From: Bacillus salipaludis | GTDB lineage: Bacteria > Bacillota > Bacilli > Bacillales_B > DSM-18226 | Reading direction: 5' to 3' | DNA: 64,000 nucleotides | Assembly (NCBI RefSeq): GCF_004358205.1 | Contig: NZ_SMYO01000013.1 | Location: forward strand, 1 to 64,000 | Part shown: positions 52,831 to 60,666 of the stretch, in pieces | How the letters are laid out: each line of letters starts with the position of its first letter | How positions within the stretch are numbered: the first letter of the stretch is position 1 | The notes under the pieces: model-generated | The model's input: the letters and a program-made list of their open reading frames with translations, nothing else | Databases searched by the model: none | What the model was told of the DNA's origin: nothing | Program-made: the position numbers and the translations under genes

Positions 52831-54177
52831 TTATCCAATTAATATTTTTTCTTCAGCATATTTTAGTTTTCCTTCTTTCTTATTTAACATAAGAGCGAAA
52901 GCCATTGTTAACGGTCCAAGTCTTCCAATAAACATCATTAAGGTAATCAAAAGTCTACCAAGCGGCGAAAGGTTTCCTGTTAATCCTTCTGATAAACCAA
53001 CTGTACCAAAAGCGGAAATCGTTTCGAAAAGGATTTTATTCATATCTGCTTTTTCCGTAAAAGTTAATAAAAAGAAAATGGTAAAAATAAAAATCATAGC
53101 AGTTACTGCAATGGACAATGATTTATTCACTAATTGCCAAGGAATTCTCCTTTTAAATATATTTACATTATCTTGATTTGTAAGAACGGTCCAAAAAGCA
53201 AGAAGGATAATAGCAAAGGTTGTTACTTTGATTCCTCCGCCTGTGGAACCAGACGATGCCCCAATGAACATTAAAACCATTGTAAACACCTGAGATGATA
53301 AAGTCATTTCTCCATAATCAATGGTATTAAAACCTGCTGTGCGAGGCACTACCCCTTGAAAATAAGATGCCCATAATTTATCCCCTAAGCTAAGCTTTCC
53401 AATAGTTGCAGGATTGTGAAACTCAGATGCAAAAATGATCATTGTACCTAATATGATAAGAATAAAGGTCATTAGTAAAGCTACTTTAGAATGCAGGGAT
53501 AATTTTCGAAATGATTTCTTTTGCCAAGTATCCATTATTACAGTAAAACCAATACCGCCAATCATAAATAAAAAAGTAATGACTAAATTTATAGTTGGGT
53601 CCCCCACCCATTTACTCAAACTATCAGGTTCGAGGCCAAAACCAGCATTATTAAATGCAGAAATGGAATGAAAGATACCATAATAAATGGCCTTGCCCAA
53701 TGGCATTTCAAAAGACCAGCGAATGGCTAAAATAACAGCACCAATTGTTTCAACAATCAATGTTATTTTAATAATTCGCAAAACAAGCTTCACAACCCCT
53801 GATAGCGTTAATACATTTAATGAATCCTGTAATAGCAACCTCTCTTTTAGTCCTATTTTCTTTCCTAAGATGATAAACATAAATATACCAATTGTCATGA
53901 ATCCCCATCCGCCGAACTGGATTAAGAAAAGAAGAACGATTTGACCAAATAATGTAAATGTTGTTCCCGTATCCACAACTGCTAATCCTGTTACACACAC
54001 AGCAGATGTTGCCTCAAACAAAGCGTCAATAAAGTTAAGACCGCTTCCTTCTTCCACAGTGGAAAATGGAAGCATTAATAGCAGAGTCCCTACTAAAATA
54101 AGACTGCCAAACCCTATAACAAGAATTTGGGCTGGATGTAATTTAATTAGATTACCTTTTCGTTTAAAGGAACCCAC
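52831..54177 (-). CDS. KtrB/KtrD family potassium uptake membrane subunit
   Basis: 448-residue TrkH/Ktr channel subunit with four pore repeats, whose selectivity-filter glycines are visible in AVCVTGLAV, AFNNAGFG, PRTAGFNT and AFGTVGLS. Length and N-terminus resemble B. subtilis KtrB and KtrD (about 445-450). The start is GTG after AAAGGGGGATAAAAG. It is 73 bp downstream of the gating subunit gene, forming a two-gene uptake system. Confidence 0.93.
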   Translation of the reverse strand: MGSFKRKGNLIKLHPAQILVIGFGSLILVGTLLLMLPFSTVEEGSGLNFIDALFEATSAVCVTGLAVVDTGTTFTLFGQIVLLFLIQFGGWGFMTIGIFMFIILGKKIGLKERLLLQDSLNVLTLSGVVKLVLRIIKITLIVETIGAVILAIRWSFEMPLGKAIYYGIFHSISAFNNAGFGLEPDSLSKWVGDPTINLVITFLFMIGGIGFTVIMDTWQKKSFRKLSLHSKVALLMTFILIILGTMIIFASEFHNPATIGKLSLGDKLWASYFQGVVPRTAGFNTIDYGEMTLSSQVFTMVLMFIGASSGSTGGGIKVTTFAIILLAFWTVLTNQDNVNIFKRRIPWQLVNKSLSIAVTAMIFIFTIFFLLTFTEKADMNKILFETISAFGTVGLSEGLTGNLSPLGRLLITLMMFIGRLGPLTMAFALMLNKKEGKLKYAEEKILIG

Positions 54178-54250
54178 CTTTTATCCCCCTTTATTAAATT
54201 TTTCCACTAACCTTTTCAAAATTGCTTTATGCGTTTTGATATTAATTTAA

Positions 54251-54907
54251 TTAACTGATATGGGAGAATTTCTGTAAGTCTTCATTTTCTCCAATTACAA
54301 TCAAGATGTCATCCGATTTTAGCGGGGTTTCCGGATTTGGCAAGATATCAATTTTATTTTTATTTTTTATACCGATGACGGTTATATTATAATTTGCCCT
54401 CATATTGATTTCGCGGAGGTTTTGTCCATTCATACTTGCAGGTACTTTAATTTCTTCAATACTATAGTCATCTGCCAGTTCAATGAAATTTAAAACGTTT
54501 GGAGATGACATTAACTGATGTGCAAGCCTTTCTCCCATGTCTTTCTCAGGATAAATTACACGATCCGCTCCTACTTTATCCAAAACTTGTCCATGACTTT
54601 TATTTATAGCCTTTGCCACAACATGCTTAACTCCTAATTCTTTAAGTAGGAGAACGGATAAAATACTTGCTTGAAGATCATCGCCAATCGCTACAATGAC
54701 AGTATCAAAATTTCGTATCCCTACATTTTTTAGGGTCGATACATCGGTCGTATCCCCTATAACTGCATGTGTAACGGAGTCCTGATTATCCTCAATGTTT
54801 TCTTCCTTTTTATCAATAGCTAGTACTTCATTTCCTTCTTTAAATAAGGCGGCAGCAACACTTGAGCCAAACCTACCCATTCCAATGACTGCATATTGTT
54901 TTTGCAT
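54251..54907 (-). CDS. KtrA/KtrC family regulatory RCK subunit
   Basis: 218 residues: a Rossmann RCK_N domain binding ATP/ADP (YAVIGMGRFGSSVAAAL, DTTDVSTLKNVGI) and an RCK_C domain (about 140-215) that in relatives binds c-di-AMP. The cytosolic ring gates the adjacent channel subunit. The ATG follows AGCAGGAGGTTTTAAG. Transcription probably starts in 54908-55100, because the arrestin-fold gene upstream has its own terminator. Confidence 0.95.
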   Translation of the reverse strand: MQKQYAVIGMGRFGSSVAAALFKEGNEVLAIDKKEENIEDNQDSVTHAVIGDTTDVSTLKNVGIRNFDTVIVAIGDDLQASILSVLLLKELGVKHVVAKAINKSHGQVLDKVGADRVIYPEKDMGERLAHQLMSSPNVLNFIELADDYSIEEIKVPASMNGQNLREINMRANYNITVIGIKNKNKIDILPNPETPLKSDDILIVIGENEDLQKFSHIS

Positions 54908-55106
54908 CTTAAAACCTCCTGCTGTATCTCCTAAAACTAATTAATGTAATCCAATAAAAAATACCACTCAATAAGTTGGTTCCAGTTTGTATATGTACAT
55001 TCTGAATTTTATTACTTGATTTATCTTTAAAATCTGCTGTCATTCACAAATTAGCCAAGGAAAATTATAGATGTCTCATGTAATATTTTCTTAATCAATT
55101 ATTCAA

Positions 55107-55129
55107 AAAAAAAGCCACCCACAGGTGGA
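55107..55129 (-). terminator. terminator after arrestin-fold gene
   Basis: CCACC/GGTGG stem (about 55118-55131), followed by CTTTTTTTTT on the minus strand. It begins right at the stop codon of the upstream gene. Confidence 0.8.
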
Positions 55130-55130
55130 T

Positions 55131-55562
55131 TTAATATGCCACATCCATTTCTTTAAAACCATTTTCATTATTGATCATAATTGGAAGGCATTGTGTAATA
55201 CTTTTAGAGTTGGCTAAAACAATCCTTATTATTAAAGTATAAAGAAGAGATCCCCTATCTTTTCGAATACTCTCAGGGATATAAAATGTAAAAGGAATGG
55301 TTTCTGATTTATCAGGTAAACTAGAATAAGAAAATAAAACCGTATGGCTATTGATAGTTTCTTCTTCATGAGAATTTGGATCTTTTTTAATTAAATCAAT
55401 ATCATACCTTTTCACTTTATTTTTAATAAGACCACCCTTAAGCTCAATGGAACCGTTTATATTAGTACCAACCCCATAAACTTTTTTGTCAAGCTGGATA
55501 GTTGCTTTTGGTACAACTAGATTCATTTTCATCATATAGCCATTCAACATCCGTATCATCAC
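55131..55562 (-). CDS. arrestin-fold protein, Spo0M N-domain-like
   Basis: Up to 143 residues. The stretch KATIQLDKKVYGVGTNINGS, then ELKGGLIKN and SETIPFTFYIPESI, follows the arrestin N-terminal domain of the sporulation-control protein Spo0M (AKVDTILEKDAYMPGEEVSG, VHVKGG, IPFSFQLP). Spo0M is about 258 residues, so only one arrestin lobe is present; this is a short paralogue or a truncated gene. The start is uncertain: four in-frame ATGs lie within the first 12 codons and none has a good ribosome site. It lies downstream of a c-di-AMP riboswitch. Confidence 0.6.
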   Translation of the reverse strand: MMIRMLNGYMMKMNLVVPKATIQLDKKVYGVGTNINGSIELKGGLIKNKVKRYDIDLIKKDPNSHEEETINSHTVLFSYSSLPDKSETIPFTFYIPESIRKDRGSLLYTLIIRIVLANSKSITQCLPIMINNENGFKEMDVAY

Positions 55563-55835
55563 CCGTTTTGTATTTATTCACAAAAAAATAGACCAATACT
55601 TACTTTTTCCCAAGATGGAACAAAACCATATTCCCGGCATAAATCTGAATTAACAGACAGCAAAAAAAATGTTCTTCCATTACATAGGCAAAAAGTAACA
55701 TTGGTCTACTTAACACATAGCCAGCAACTTTGCTCTCTTAGTGTTCCGTCTCCCATGTATCTTTCTCAAAAATAGGCACAAAAAAACACCTATTTTAACT
55801 TCAAGCTGCTCCTATGCTTCAATTTGTCCAATGAA
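55563..55835 (-). other. non-coding stretch between riboswitch and arrestin-fold gene
   Basis: It contains a strong hairpin at about 55765-55794 (AAAATAGG with CCTATTTT, T-rich loop) that may be a second terminator. Short coding-like scraps occur on the minus strand (MEEHFFCCLLIQIYAGN, 26 codons; no ribosome site). It may be the scar of a gene once controlled by the riboswitch. Confidence 0.4.
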
Positions 55836-55861
55836 ACAAAAAAGCCCCCTGAATAGGCGGT
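55836..55861 (-). terminator. riboswitch expression-platform terminator
   Basis: On the minus strand the aptamer is followed at once by a CCGCCT/AGGGGG hairpin and CTTTTTTG, a usual intrinsic terminator placement for ydaO-type switches. Confidence 0.65.
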
Positions 55862-56008
55862 CACAGACCTCCTTCGCTTTAGCCGACGAAGTTAGCTGAC
55901 GGGTAGGATGGCGAAAGAGAATATTCTCATCCTTTCTACAGTATTAGAATTAACCCCCAAAAATTGGTTCCTCCGTTCCCAAATGTCGAAATTAGGCCGA
56001 ACTATTTA
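55862..56008 (-). promoter_or_regulatory. c-di-AMP riboswitch (ydaO/yuaA type)
   Basis: Reading the minus strand, conserved aptamer blocks appear in order: GGAACGGAGGAACCAA, then TTGGGGGTTAATTC, a variable hairpin arm AGGATGAGAATATT..., then ATCCTACCCGTCAGCTAAC, CTTCGTCGGCT and GCGAAGGAGG. These match the ydaO consensus, as I recall it (AACCAA, GGGGcGAAU, CCGuCAGCUAACCUCGu, GGGAGG). Such switches turn off potassium importers and cell-wall hydrolases when c-di-AMP is high. The next gene downstream is a small arrestin-fold gene, with Ktr genes beyond another terminator. Confidence 0.8.
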
Positions 56009-56236
56009 ATTAGATGTTCAATATGAGGTCATTTTAGCTCCATTTGAAAAAGCTGTAAAGAGGTATATTTTATTAAATAACCTATCATTTGCTCATTTTT
56101 CTAATAAAATTCAACATTTTCTTTAAATTACTCATGATTTTGGTATTCGTTCAAATTTAATTAAATGTATTCATAGATGAACTGCATAAGGAACAACCTA
56201 TAATCATGAAAAACAAAAAGAGAACGGAGAGATCAC
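56009..56236. other. divergent promoter region between riboswitch and antiporter
   Basis: AT-rich, no coding capacity. It must hold the promoter of the riboswitch transcript (minus strand) and that of the antiporter gene (plus strand). No individual promoter stands out enough to call. Confidence 0.4.
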
Positions 56237-57484
56237 ATGGAAGCAAGTGTAATGCATTTTGTTCAACGTGAACTATACATGATCACCATGGTTTTTCTTT
56301 TTGGATTAATCGCTATTAAACTTTCCGAAAGAATTAAAATTCCCGACGTAGCCCTGTTTATGATTGTAGGGATTTTAATTGGACCATCCGTTTTCAATTT
56401 GATTACAGTTCCCAATGACTCTGTTTCCTACCAATTTATCATTGTATTGGGATCGATATTAATTCTGTTTGAAGGAGGCATTGCAATACACTTTTCAGTA
56501 CTTAAAAAAGTTTGGGTTACGATTTCTCTTCTATCTATATTAGGAGTGATCATTACGGCTGCCGTTGTGGCTGTTACCGCTTTCTATTTATTAGATATAC
56601 CCATTCTTTACGCCCTGCTTCTAGCTTCAGTTATTGCATCCACAGATCCGGCCACTTTGATGCCGGTATTTAAACAAATAGCCATTCAAGAGAAGGTAAG
56701 ACGAACAGTTGAAAGTGAGTCCGCTTTTAACGATGCAACAGGATCTATTTTAACGTTTACCTTACTTGGGGTTATAATAGGACATACAGAATTATCCATT
56801 TCTTCAATCATATGGAGTTTTTTTCGAGAAGCTGGTGGTGGAATATTAGTTGGAGCAGTGATTGGTTTTATCGGTATTCTGTTAACCTCAGAACAACGCT
56901 TTGGCTTTTTAAAAAAATACAGCATTGTGGTTAGCTTGCTTGTATCCATAAGCTCTTATTTAGCAGCAGGATTTATTCAAGCCAGCGGCTTTATGGCTAC
57001 ATTCACTGCGGGTCTTATCTCAGGAAACCCACAACTTTTTAGGTTACATATTGCAGAAGAAACCAACTCAACGGTTTTTGCCTTTTCCAGTCCCCTAACC
57101 TTAATTATGAGAACCCTTATTTTTATGCTGTTAGGAACCCAGGTAGATTTTCGGATCTTAGGCCAGTATTGGATACAAGGAATTTTGGTTGTGCTTGTCT
57201 TTATGTTTATTGCTAGACCACTTGCGGTCCTTCTTTGTACTTTACCAGACCGGAAGGCAAAATGGAAAATGAATGAAATTTTGTTTATGTTCTGGGTTCG
57301 GGAAACAGGAGTTATTCCTGCCGCTCTGTCAGGGATGATTGTTGCTGCAAAAGTTGATTACGCTAACCAAATTGCTTCTATAACGTTTATTGCCATCTTA
57401 GTCACCATACTGATCCAAGCAAGTACAACTGGTTATGTAGCCAAAAAGTTGAGGATTACTATAGAACCTGTAGAAGGCACTTGA
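56237..57484 (+). CDS. cation:proton antiporter, CPA1 (NhaP/CvrA-like) family
   Basis: 415-residue membrane protein with about 12-13 helices. The CPA1 ion-binding sequence ASTDPATLMPVF (about 137-148) and ESAFNDATGS (about 160, the ND ion site) are clear, as is the late segment FWVRETGVIPAALSGM. It exchanges sodium or potassium for protons. The ATG follows AACGGAGAGATCAC. Divergent from a c-di-AMP riboswitch and close to Ktr genes, it belongs to a cation-homeostasis neighbourhood. Confidence 0.93.
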   Translation: MEASVMHFVQRELYMITMVFLFGLIAIKLSERIKIPDVALFMIVGILIGPSVFNLITVPNDSVSYQFIIVLGSILILFEGGIAIHFSVLKKVWVTISLLSILGVIITAAVVAVTAFYLLDIPILYALLLASVIASTDPATLMPVFKQIAIQEKVRRTVESESAFNDATGSILTFTLLGVIIGHTELSISSIIWSFFREAGGGILVGAVIGFIGILLTSEQRFGFLKKYSIVVSLLVSISSYLAAGFIQASGFMATFTAGLISGNPQLFRLHIAEETNSTVFAFSSPLTLIMRTLIFMLLGTQVDFRILGQYWIQGILVVLVFMFIARPLAVLLCTLPDRKAKWKMNEILFMFWVRETGVIPAALSGMIVAAKVDYANQIASITFIAILVTILIQASTTGYVAKKLRITIEPVEGT

Positions 57485-57514
57485 AATAATTATATATAAA
57501 CAGGGTAAAAAGGA

Positions 57515-57540
57515 CAGGTGAGGTTTCACCTGCTTTTTTT
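57515..57540 (+). terminator. terminator of the antiporter gene
   Basis: CAGGTGA (57515-57521) pairs with TCACCTG (57526-57532), followed by CTTTTTTT. Confidence 0.88.
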
Positions 57541-57599
57541 AGAATAAAAATAGAACCCCTATAGCAACAAATGGTTATATTTTTGTTTTTGTTGGTCTG

Positions 57600-57723
57600 C
57601 ATCCACCAACACATCCATATGTCTTACTATGGCTTTGTACGGACATGGATTGGACAGTGCAGATGAAGCAGCAGCAAACACTTTTGATCAATTTTTTCAG
57701 CCAAATATTAAGAATAAAGTATA
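57600..57723 (+). pseudogene. C-terminal remnant of a tyrosine recombinase (integrase)
   Basis: The + strand frame ends ALYGHGLDSADEAAANTFDQ then FF...NKV, stop TAA 57721-57723. Y-G-H followed by a helix ending in A-A-x-x-F is the usual tail of phage/ICE tyrosine integrases. The rest of the gene is absent. It lies about 130 bp from tRNA-Val, and paired GCCACC words (57756 and 57767) between them resemble the repeats often seen beside such integrase genes. Confidence 0.6.
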
Positions 57724-57727
57724 ACAG

Positions 57728-57752
57728 CCCGCAATTAAAGCGGGTTTATTTT
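57728..57752 (+). terminator. terminator after integrase remnant
   Basis: CCCGC (57728-57732) pairs with GCGGG (57740-57744), followed by TTTATTTTTT. Confidence 0.75.
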
Positions 57753-57816
57753 TTGCCACCAATCTGCCACCAACTAATCTGTATTACTATATCTTAATAA
57801 CCTGTAACAACGAAAA

Positions 57817-57845
57817 AACCTTGATAATTCAACATTATCAAGGTT
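57817..57845 (-). terminator. terminator of tRNA-Val
   Basis: A 12-bp perfect stem AACCTTGATAAT/ATTATCAAGGTT with a 5-nt loop, followed by T residues on the minus strand, 10 bp beyond the tRNA 3' end. Confidence 0.85.
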
Positions 57846-57854
57846 CTGTTATGA

Positions 57855-57927
57855 TGACCTGTACAGGGATCGAACCTGTGACCTCAACCCTGTCAAGGTT
57901 GCGCTCTCCCAGCTGAGCTAACAGATC
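57855..57927 (-). tRNA. tRNA-Val (anticodon GAC)
   Basis: The complement folds as a cloverleaf of 73 nt: acceptor GATCTGT/ACAGGTC, D stem GCTC/GAGC, anticodon stem CAACC/GGTTG with loop TTGACAG (anticodon GAC, codons GUC/GUU), T stem ACAGG/CCTGT with TTCGATC. The discriminator is A and is followed by TCA, so CCA is not encoded. It stands alone with its own promoter and terminator. Confidence 0.95.
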
Positions 57928-57949
57928 ATAATAGTTAAGTACAATATTA

Positions 57950-57977
57950 ATTATAATTATGTAGCAAAAAAAGTCAA
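57950..57977 (-). promoter_or_regulatory. promoter of tRNA-Val
   Basis: On the complement, -35 TTGACT (57972-57977), 16-bp spacer, -10 TATAAT (57950-57955), 23 bp upstream of the tRNA 5' end. Confidence 0.75.
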
Positions 57978-58021
57978 TATCTTTTTGTATTTTTTGAATA
58001 CAAATTGGAAATAATTCATAA

Positions 58022-58072
58022 GAACGTATGTTCTAAAATATATTGAATAAAGAACGAATGTTCGGATATAAT
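58022..58072 (+). promoter_or_regulatory. SOS-type promoter with two LexA (DinR) boxes
   Basis: GAACGTATGTTC (58022-58033) and GAACGAATGTTC (58052-58063) both fit the Bacillus SOS box GAAC-N4-GTTC. The second lies between -35 TTGAAT (58043-58048) and -10 TATAAT (58067-58072), 18-bp spacing, so LexA binding would block the promoter directly. Confidence 0.85.
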
Positions 58073-58105
58073 AATACTATATTAAAAAGAAAGGTGTGAA
58101 TTTAC

Positions 58106-58330
58106 ATGGAAGGTCTTCTATATCGTTCAATCGAAGAACATCTGCCGTTAGAAATGATTTATCTTTCAGAAAATCAACAACTATCCCAGAGAAAATTAAT
58201 TGTGAAGGAAATCAATGATGAATACATTCTGGCCTATTGCCTGCTTCGCAAACAGGTTCGGACTTTTCGCCGGGAAAATATTTTATCCATTATGCCAGAT
58301 GCTCGCTCTAAGCATCGATATCTCCATTAG
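58106..58330 (+). CDS. small WYL/YolD-like protein under SOS-type control
   Basis: 74 residues: LEMIYLSENQQLSQRKLIVKE then YCLLRKQVRTFRRENILSI, a pattern like the C-terminal WYL-type beta-barrel segment of YolD-like and related small proteins of Bacillus (I-x-Y-L...R-x-F-x-x-x-N-I-L). A ligand- or nucleic-acid-binding role is possible but unproven. The ATG follows AAAGAAAGGTGTGAATTTAC. The promoter carries two LexA boxes, so expression should rise after DNA damage. Confidence 0.8.
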   Translation: MEGLLYRSIEEHLPLEMIYLSENQQLSQRKLIVKEINDEYILAYCLLRKQVRTFRRENILSIMPDARSKHRYLH

Positions 58331-58493
58331 TCTTAATCTTGAGGATGGCCCCAAACTTTTCGTACCACCCCTCTCACATAATCTCACTTTTCATCCCACT
58401 ATTTCTGCTCAGCCATCCCCTCTTTCCAATAAACAATTCAACTATCTTTATGTTAGAATGCATTTGTACAGTTTAAAATTGGAGGTATCATCA

Positions 58494-59216
58494 ATGAATT
58501 ATCCAAAAGGCACAATTAAAGAACTTACCTTTCAAAGTTTAGAACTTGGAGAAGAAATGCAGCTTCTTGTCTATTTACCGGCAAATTTCTCACCCCTTTA
58601 TAAATATTCCCTTTTAATTGCACAAGATGGAAAGGACTATTTTCAACTGGGGAGAATTGGACGGTTGGCAGACGAATTACTTTTTGAGCGTAAAATTGAA
58701 AATTTAATCATGATTGGGATACCCTATAAAAATGTAGAGGACCGCCGCAGAAAATACCATCCAGAGGGTGACCAAAACAAACAATACATACGTTTCCTTG
58801 CTCATGAATTAGTTCCTTTTATCGAAAACGAATTCCCGACATATCAAATCGGAACCACAAGGGCCTTGATTGGCGACTCACTTGGTGCAACCGTCTCATT
58901 TTTGACAGCGCTTCAATACCCTCATACCTTTGGGAAAGTATTATTGCAATCACCATTAGTTAACGAACAGGTCCTTGAAAGGGTCCGCAGCTGTTCTGAA
59001 CCGCAGCTTTTGGAGGTCTATCATGTGGTTGGAAACCAGGAAACAGAGGTACCCACTACCGATGGAAAAGTGAGTAATTTCATTGAGCCAAATCGAGAAC
59101 TTTCAAAAGTGATGAAAGACAAGCCATTTTCATATTTTTATGAGGAATTTGATGGAAACCACACTTGGAAATACTGGCAACCTGATTTAAGACGTGCTCT
59201 TACAATGATGTTTTAG
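58494..59216 (+). CDS. yjcH: YjcH-like esterase/hydrolase
   Basis: 240-residue alpha/beta hydrolase of the esterase-D type. The nucleophile elbow is GDSLGA (about 122-127), with LIAQDGKDYF early and FDGNHTWKYW carrying the catalytic histidine near the C-terminus. The ATG at 58494 has TTGGAGG before it; the open frame extends upstream to 58215 but overlaps the previous gene and lacks a ribosome site. The order yjcH-yjcG-yjcF matches B. subtilis. The substrate is unknown. Confidence 0.9.
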   Translation: MNYPKGTIKELTFQSLELGEEMQLLVYLPANFSPLYKYSLLIAQDGKDYFQLGRIGRLADELLFERKIENLIMIGIPYKNVEDRRRKYHPEGDQNKQYIRFLAHELVPFIENEFPTYQIGTTRALIGDSLGATVSFLTALQYPHTFGKVLLQSPLVNEQVLERVRSCSEPQLLEVYHVVGNQETEVPTTDGKVSNFIEPNRELSKVMKDKPFSYFYEEFDGNHTWKYWQPDLRRALTMMF

Positions 59217-59344
59217 CTTATTACACATAGTGAGGCAAAGTAATTTTATATTTTTTGAAAATTTGCTATAATTATTTATGAATAATATTTTCATTTTGGA
59301 ATCCTATTTTTATATAGGAAAAATTGACTAACGGAGGTATACAT

Positions 59345-59860
59345 ATGAAATTTGGTGTTGTTATTTTTCCATCTAAAACTCTTCAAGATTTAGTAAATTC
59401 CTATCGTAAACGTTATGACCCGCATTATTCTTTAATTACTCCACATATAACATTAAAAAATGCTTTTGAAGCTACTGAGGATGATGCTAAACAAGTTGCC
59501 GATAAATTGCGAAAAATTGCCGGTAACCACTATCCATTCTCGATCAAAACAACCAAAGTAAGTTCTTTTCAGCCTGTAAACAATGTCATCTATTTAAAGG
59601 TTGAGCCAACTGTTGAATTAAACGATTTGCATGTTGAAATTAATCATGAACTAAATCAAGAAGCCCCTGAATATAAATTTGTTCCACATATTACGCTTGG
59701 TCAAAAACTTTCAAATGATGAGCACTCAGATATTTACGGTTCATTGCGTATGAAGAAATTTGATCATGAGGAAAAGATTGACCGGTTCCATCTTCTTTAT
59801 CAATTAGAAAATGGTTCTTGGACTGTATATGAAACATTTCGTCTTGGAAGGGATCAATAA
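59345..59860 (+). CDS. yjcG: YjcG-like 2H phosphoesterase / 2'-5' RNA ligase superfamily
   Basis: 171 residues with two H-x-T-x motifs, PHITLKN (about 41) and PHITLGQ (about 118), which form the 2H active site that acts on 2',3'-cyclic or 2'-5' phosphoesters. The ATG at 59345 follows AACGGAGGTATACAT; an in-frame ATG at 59324 lacks a site. It is followed 3 bp later by yjcF. Confidence 0.93.
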   Translation: MKFGVVIFPSKTLQDLVNSYRKRYDPHYSLITPHITLKNAFEATEDDAKQVADKLRKIAGNHYPFSIKTTKVSSFQPVNNVIYLKVEPTVELNDLHVEINHELNQEAPEYKFVPHITLGQKLSNDEHSDIYGSLRMKKFDHEEKIDRFHLLYQLENGSWTVYETFRLGRDQ

Positions 59861-59863
59861 AAA

Positions 59864-60286
59864 GTGACTGTAAAGATTGTTGAGAATGAAAAAGAATTAG
59901 AAGATGCTTTTTCTGTAAGAAGAACTGTATTCATCGACGAGCAAAATGTCCCTGAGGCGGAAGAGATTGATCAGCACGAGGAAGAAGCAACTCATTTTGT
60001 GCTGTATCATGAAGGCTCGCCAATTGGGGCCGGCCGTTTTCGCCTAGTGGATGGGTTTGGAAAAGTTGAACGTATTTGCATAATGAAACAGGCTAGAGGT
60101 ACTGGTGCAGGAAAAACGATTATGAATGGGATCGAAGACTATGCACGGAAAATGGGGATTCAAAAATTAAAGCTGAATTCTCAGACATACGCAATTCCTT
60201 TTTATGGTGGATTGGGCTATGAAGTTGTTTCCGAAGAATTCATGGATGCGGGAATCCCCCATAAAACGATGGTGAAAAAGATTTAA
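59864..60286 (+). CDS. yjcF: YjcF-like GNAT family N-acetyltransferase
   Basis: 140 residues. FSVRRTVFIDEQNVPEAEEID is the typical opening of this GNAT branch, and the acetyl-CoA loop is QARGTGAGKTIM (about 80-90), then LNSQTYAIPFYGGLGY. The start is GTG after GGAAGGGATCAATAAAAA, 3 bp past the yjcG stop, so the two are one transcript. The acceptor substrate is unknown. Confidence 0.92.
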   Translation: MTVKIVENEKELEDAFSVRRTVFIDEQNVPEAEEIDQHEEEATHFVLYHEGSPIGAGRFRLVDGFGKVERICIMKQARGTGAGKTIMNGIEDYARKMGIQKLKLNSQTYAIPFYGGLGYEVVSEEFMDAGIPHKTMVKKI

Positions 60287-60295
60287 TTTAAAATA

Positions 60296-60335
60296 ACCGG
60301 GTGTAAAATCTTTTAGATTTTATACTCGGTTTTTT
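60296..60335 (+). terminator. terminator of the yjcHGF cluster
   Basis: A 15-bp stem with one mismatch and a G-T pair (60296-60310 with 60316-60330), followed by TTTTTATTTT. Confidence 0.85.
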
Positions 60336-60666
60336 ATTTTGTTTGGAGGTGCTTTTCTATTTTTCTACCTATTATTTATCAGCTTTGCCCATTCACTCGA
60401 CTATTTTTTGTAATTTATCCGTTTCATATTGCCCGTTCCACTCTTTTTGCTTCTTCACGGGCACTATGTACCCCGCTTAGTTCCCGCTACCTCTCTTTTT
60501 TCCTGCATACGGTAAAGGTAACCCCAATCCTTTTACCGTCCCACCTCTTTTTCATATACACTGGCAAACCATACACCACTTTTCTATTTTTCAAGCCTTT
60601 TTGTTACTTCAGGGTTTTGTTATGATTAAACATGTTGCTTTATTTTTAAGAGACAGAGGAAAAACT
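60336..60666. other. spacer upstream of the helicase gene
   Basis: About 330 bp, C/T-rich on the + strand, no gene recognised. The frame of the helicase is open to 60601 but the added residues are not conserved-looking. Confidence 0.4.

Noticed and set aside
55700..55790. Small membrane peptide genes downstream of the c-di-AMP riboswitch
   Set aside because: Frames of 16-26 codons lack ribosome sites and are interrupted by stops; more likely debris.
58215..58493. N-terminal extension of the YjcH-like frame
   Set aside because: It overlaps the preceding gene, has no ribosome site, and the ATG at 58494 has a clear GGAGG and matches the family start.
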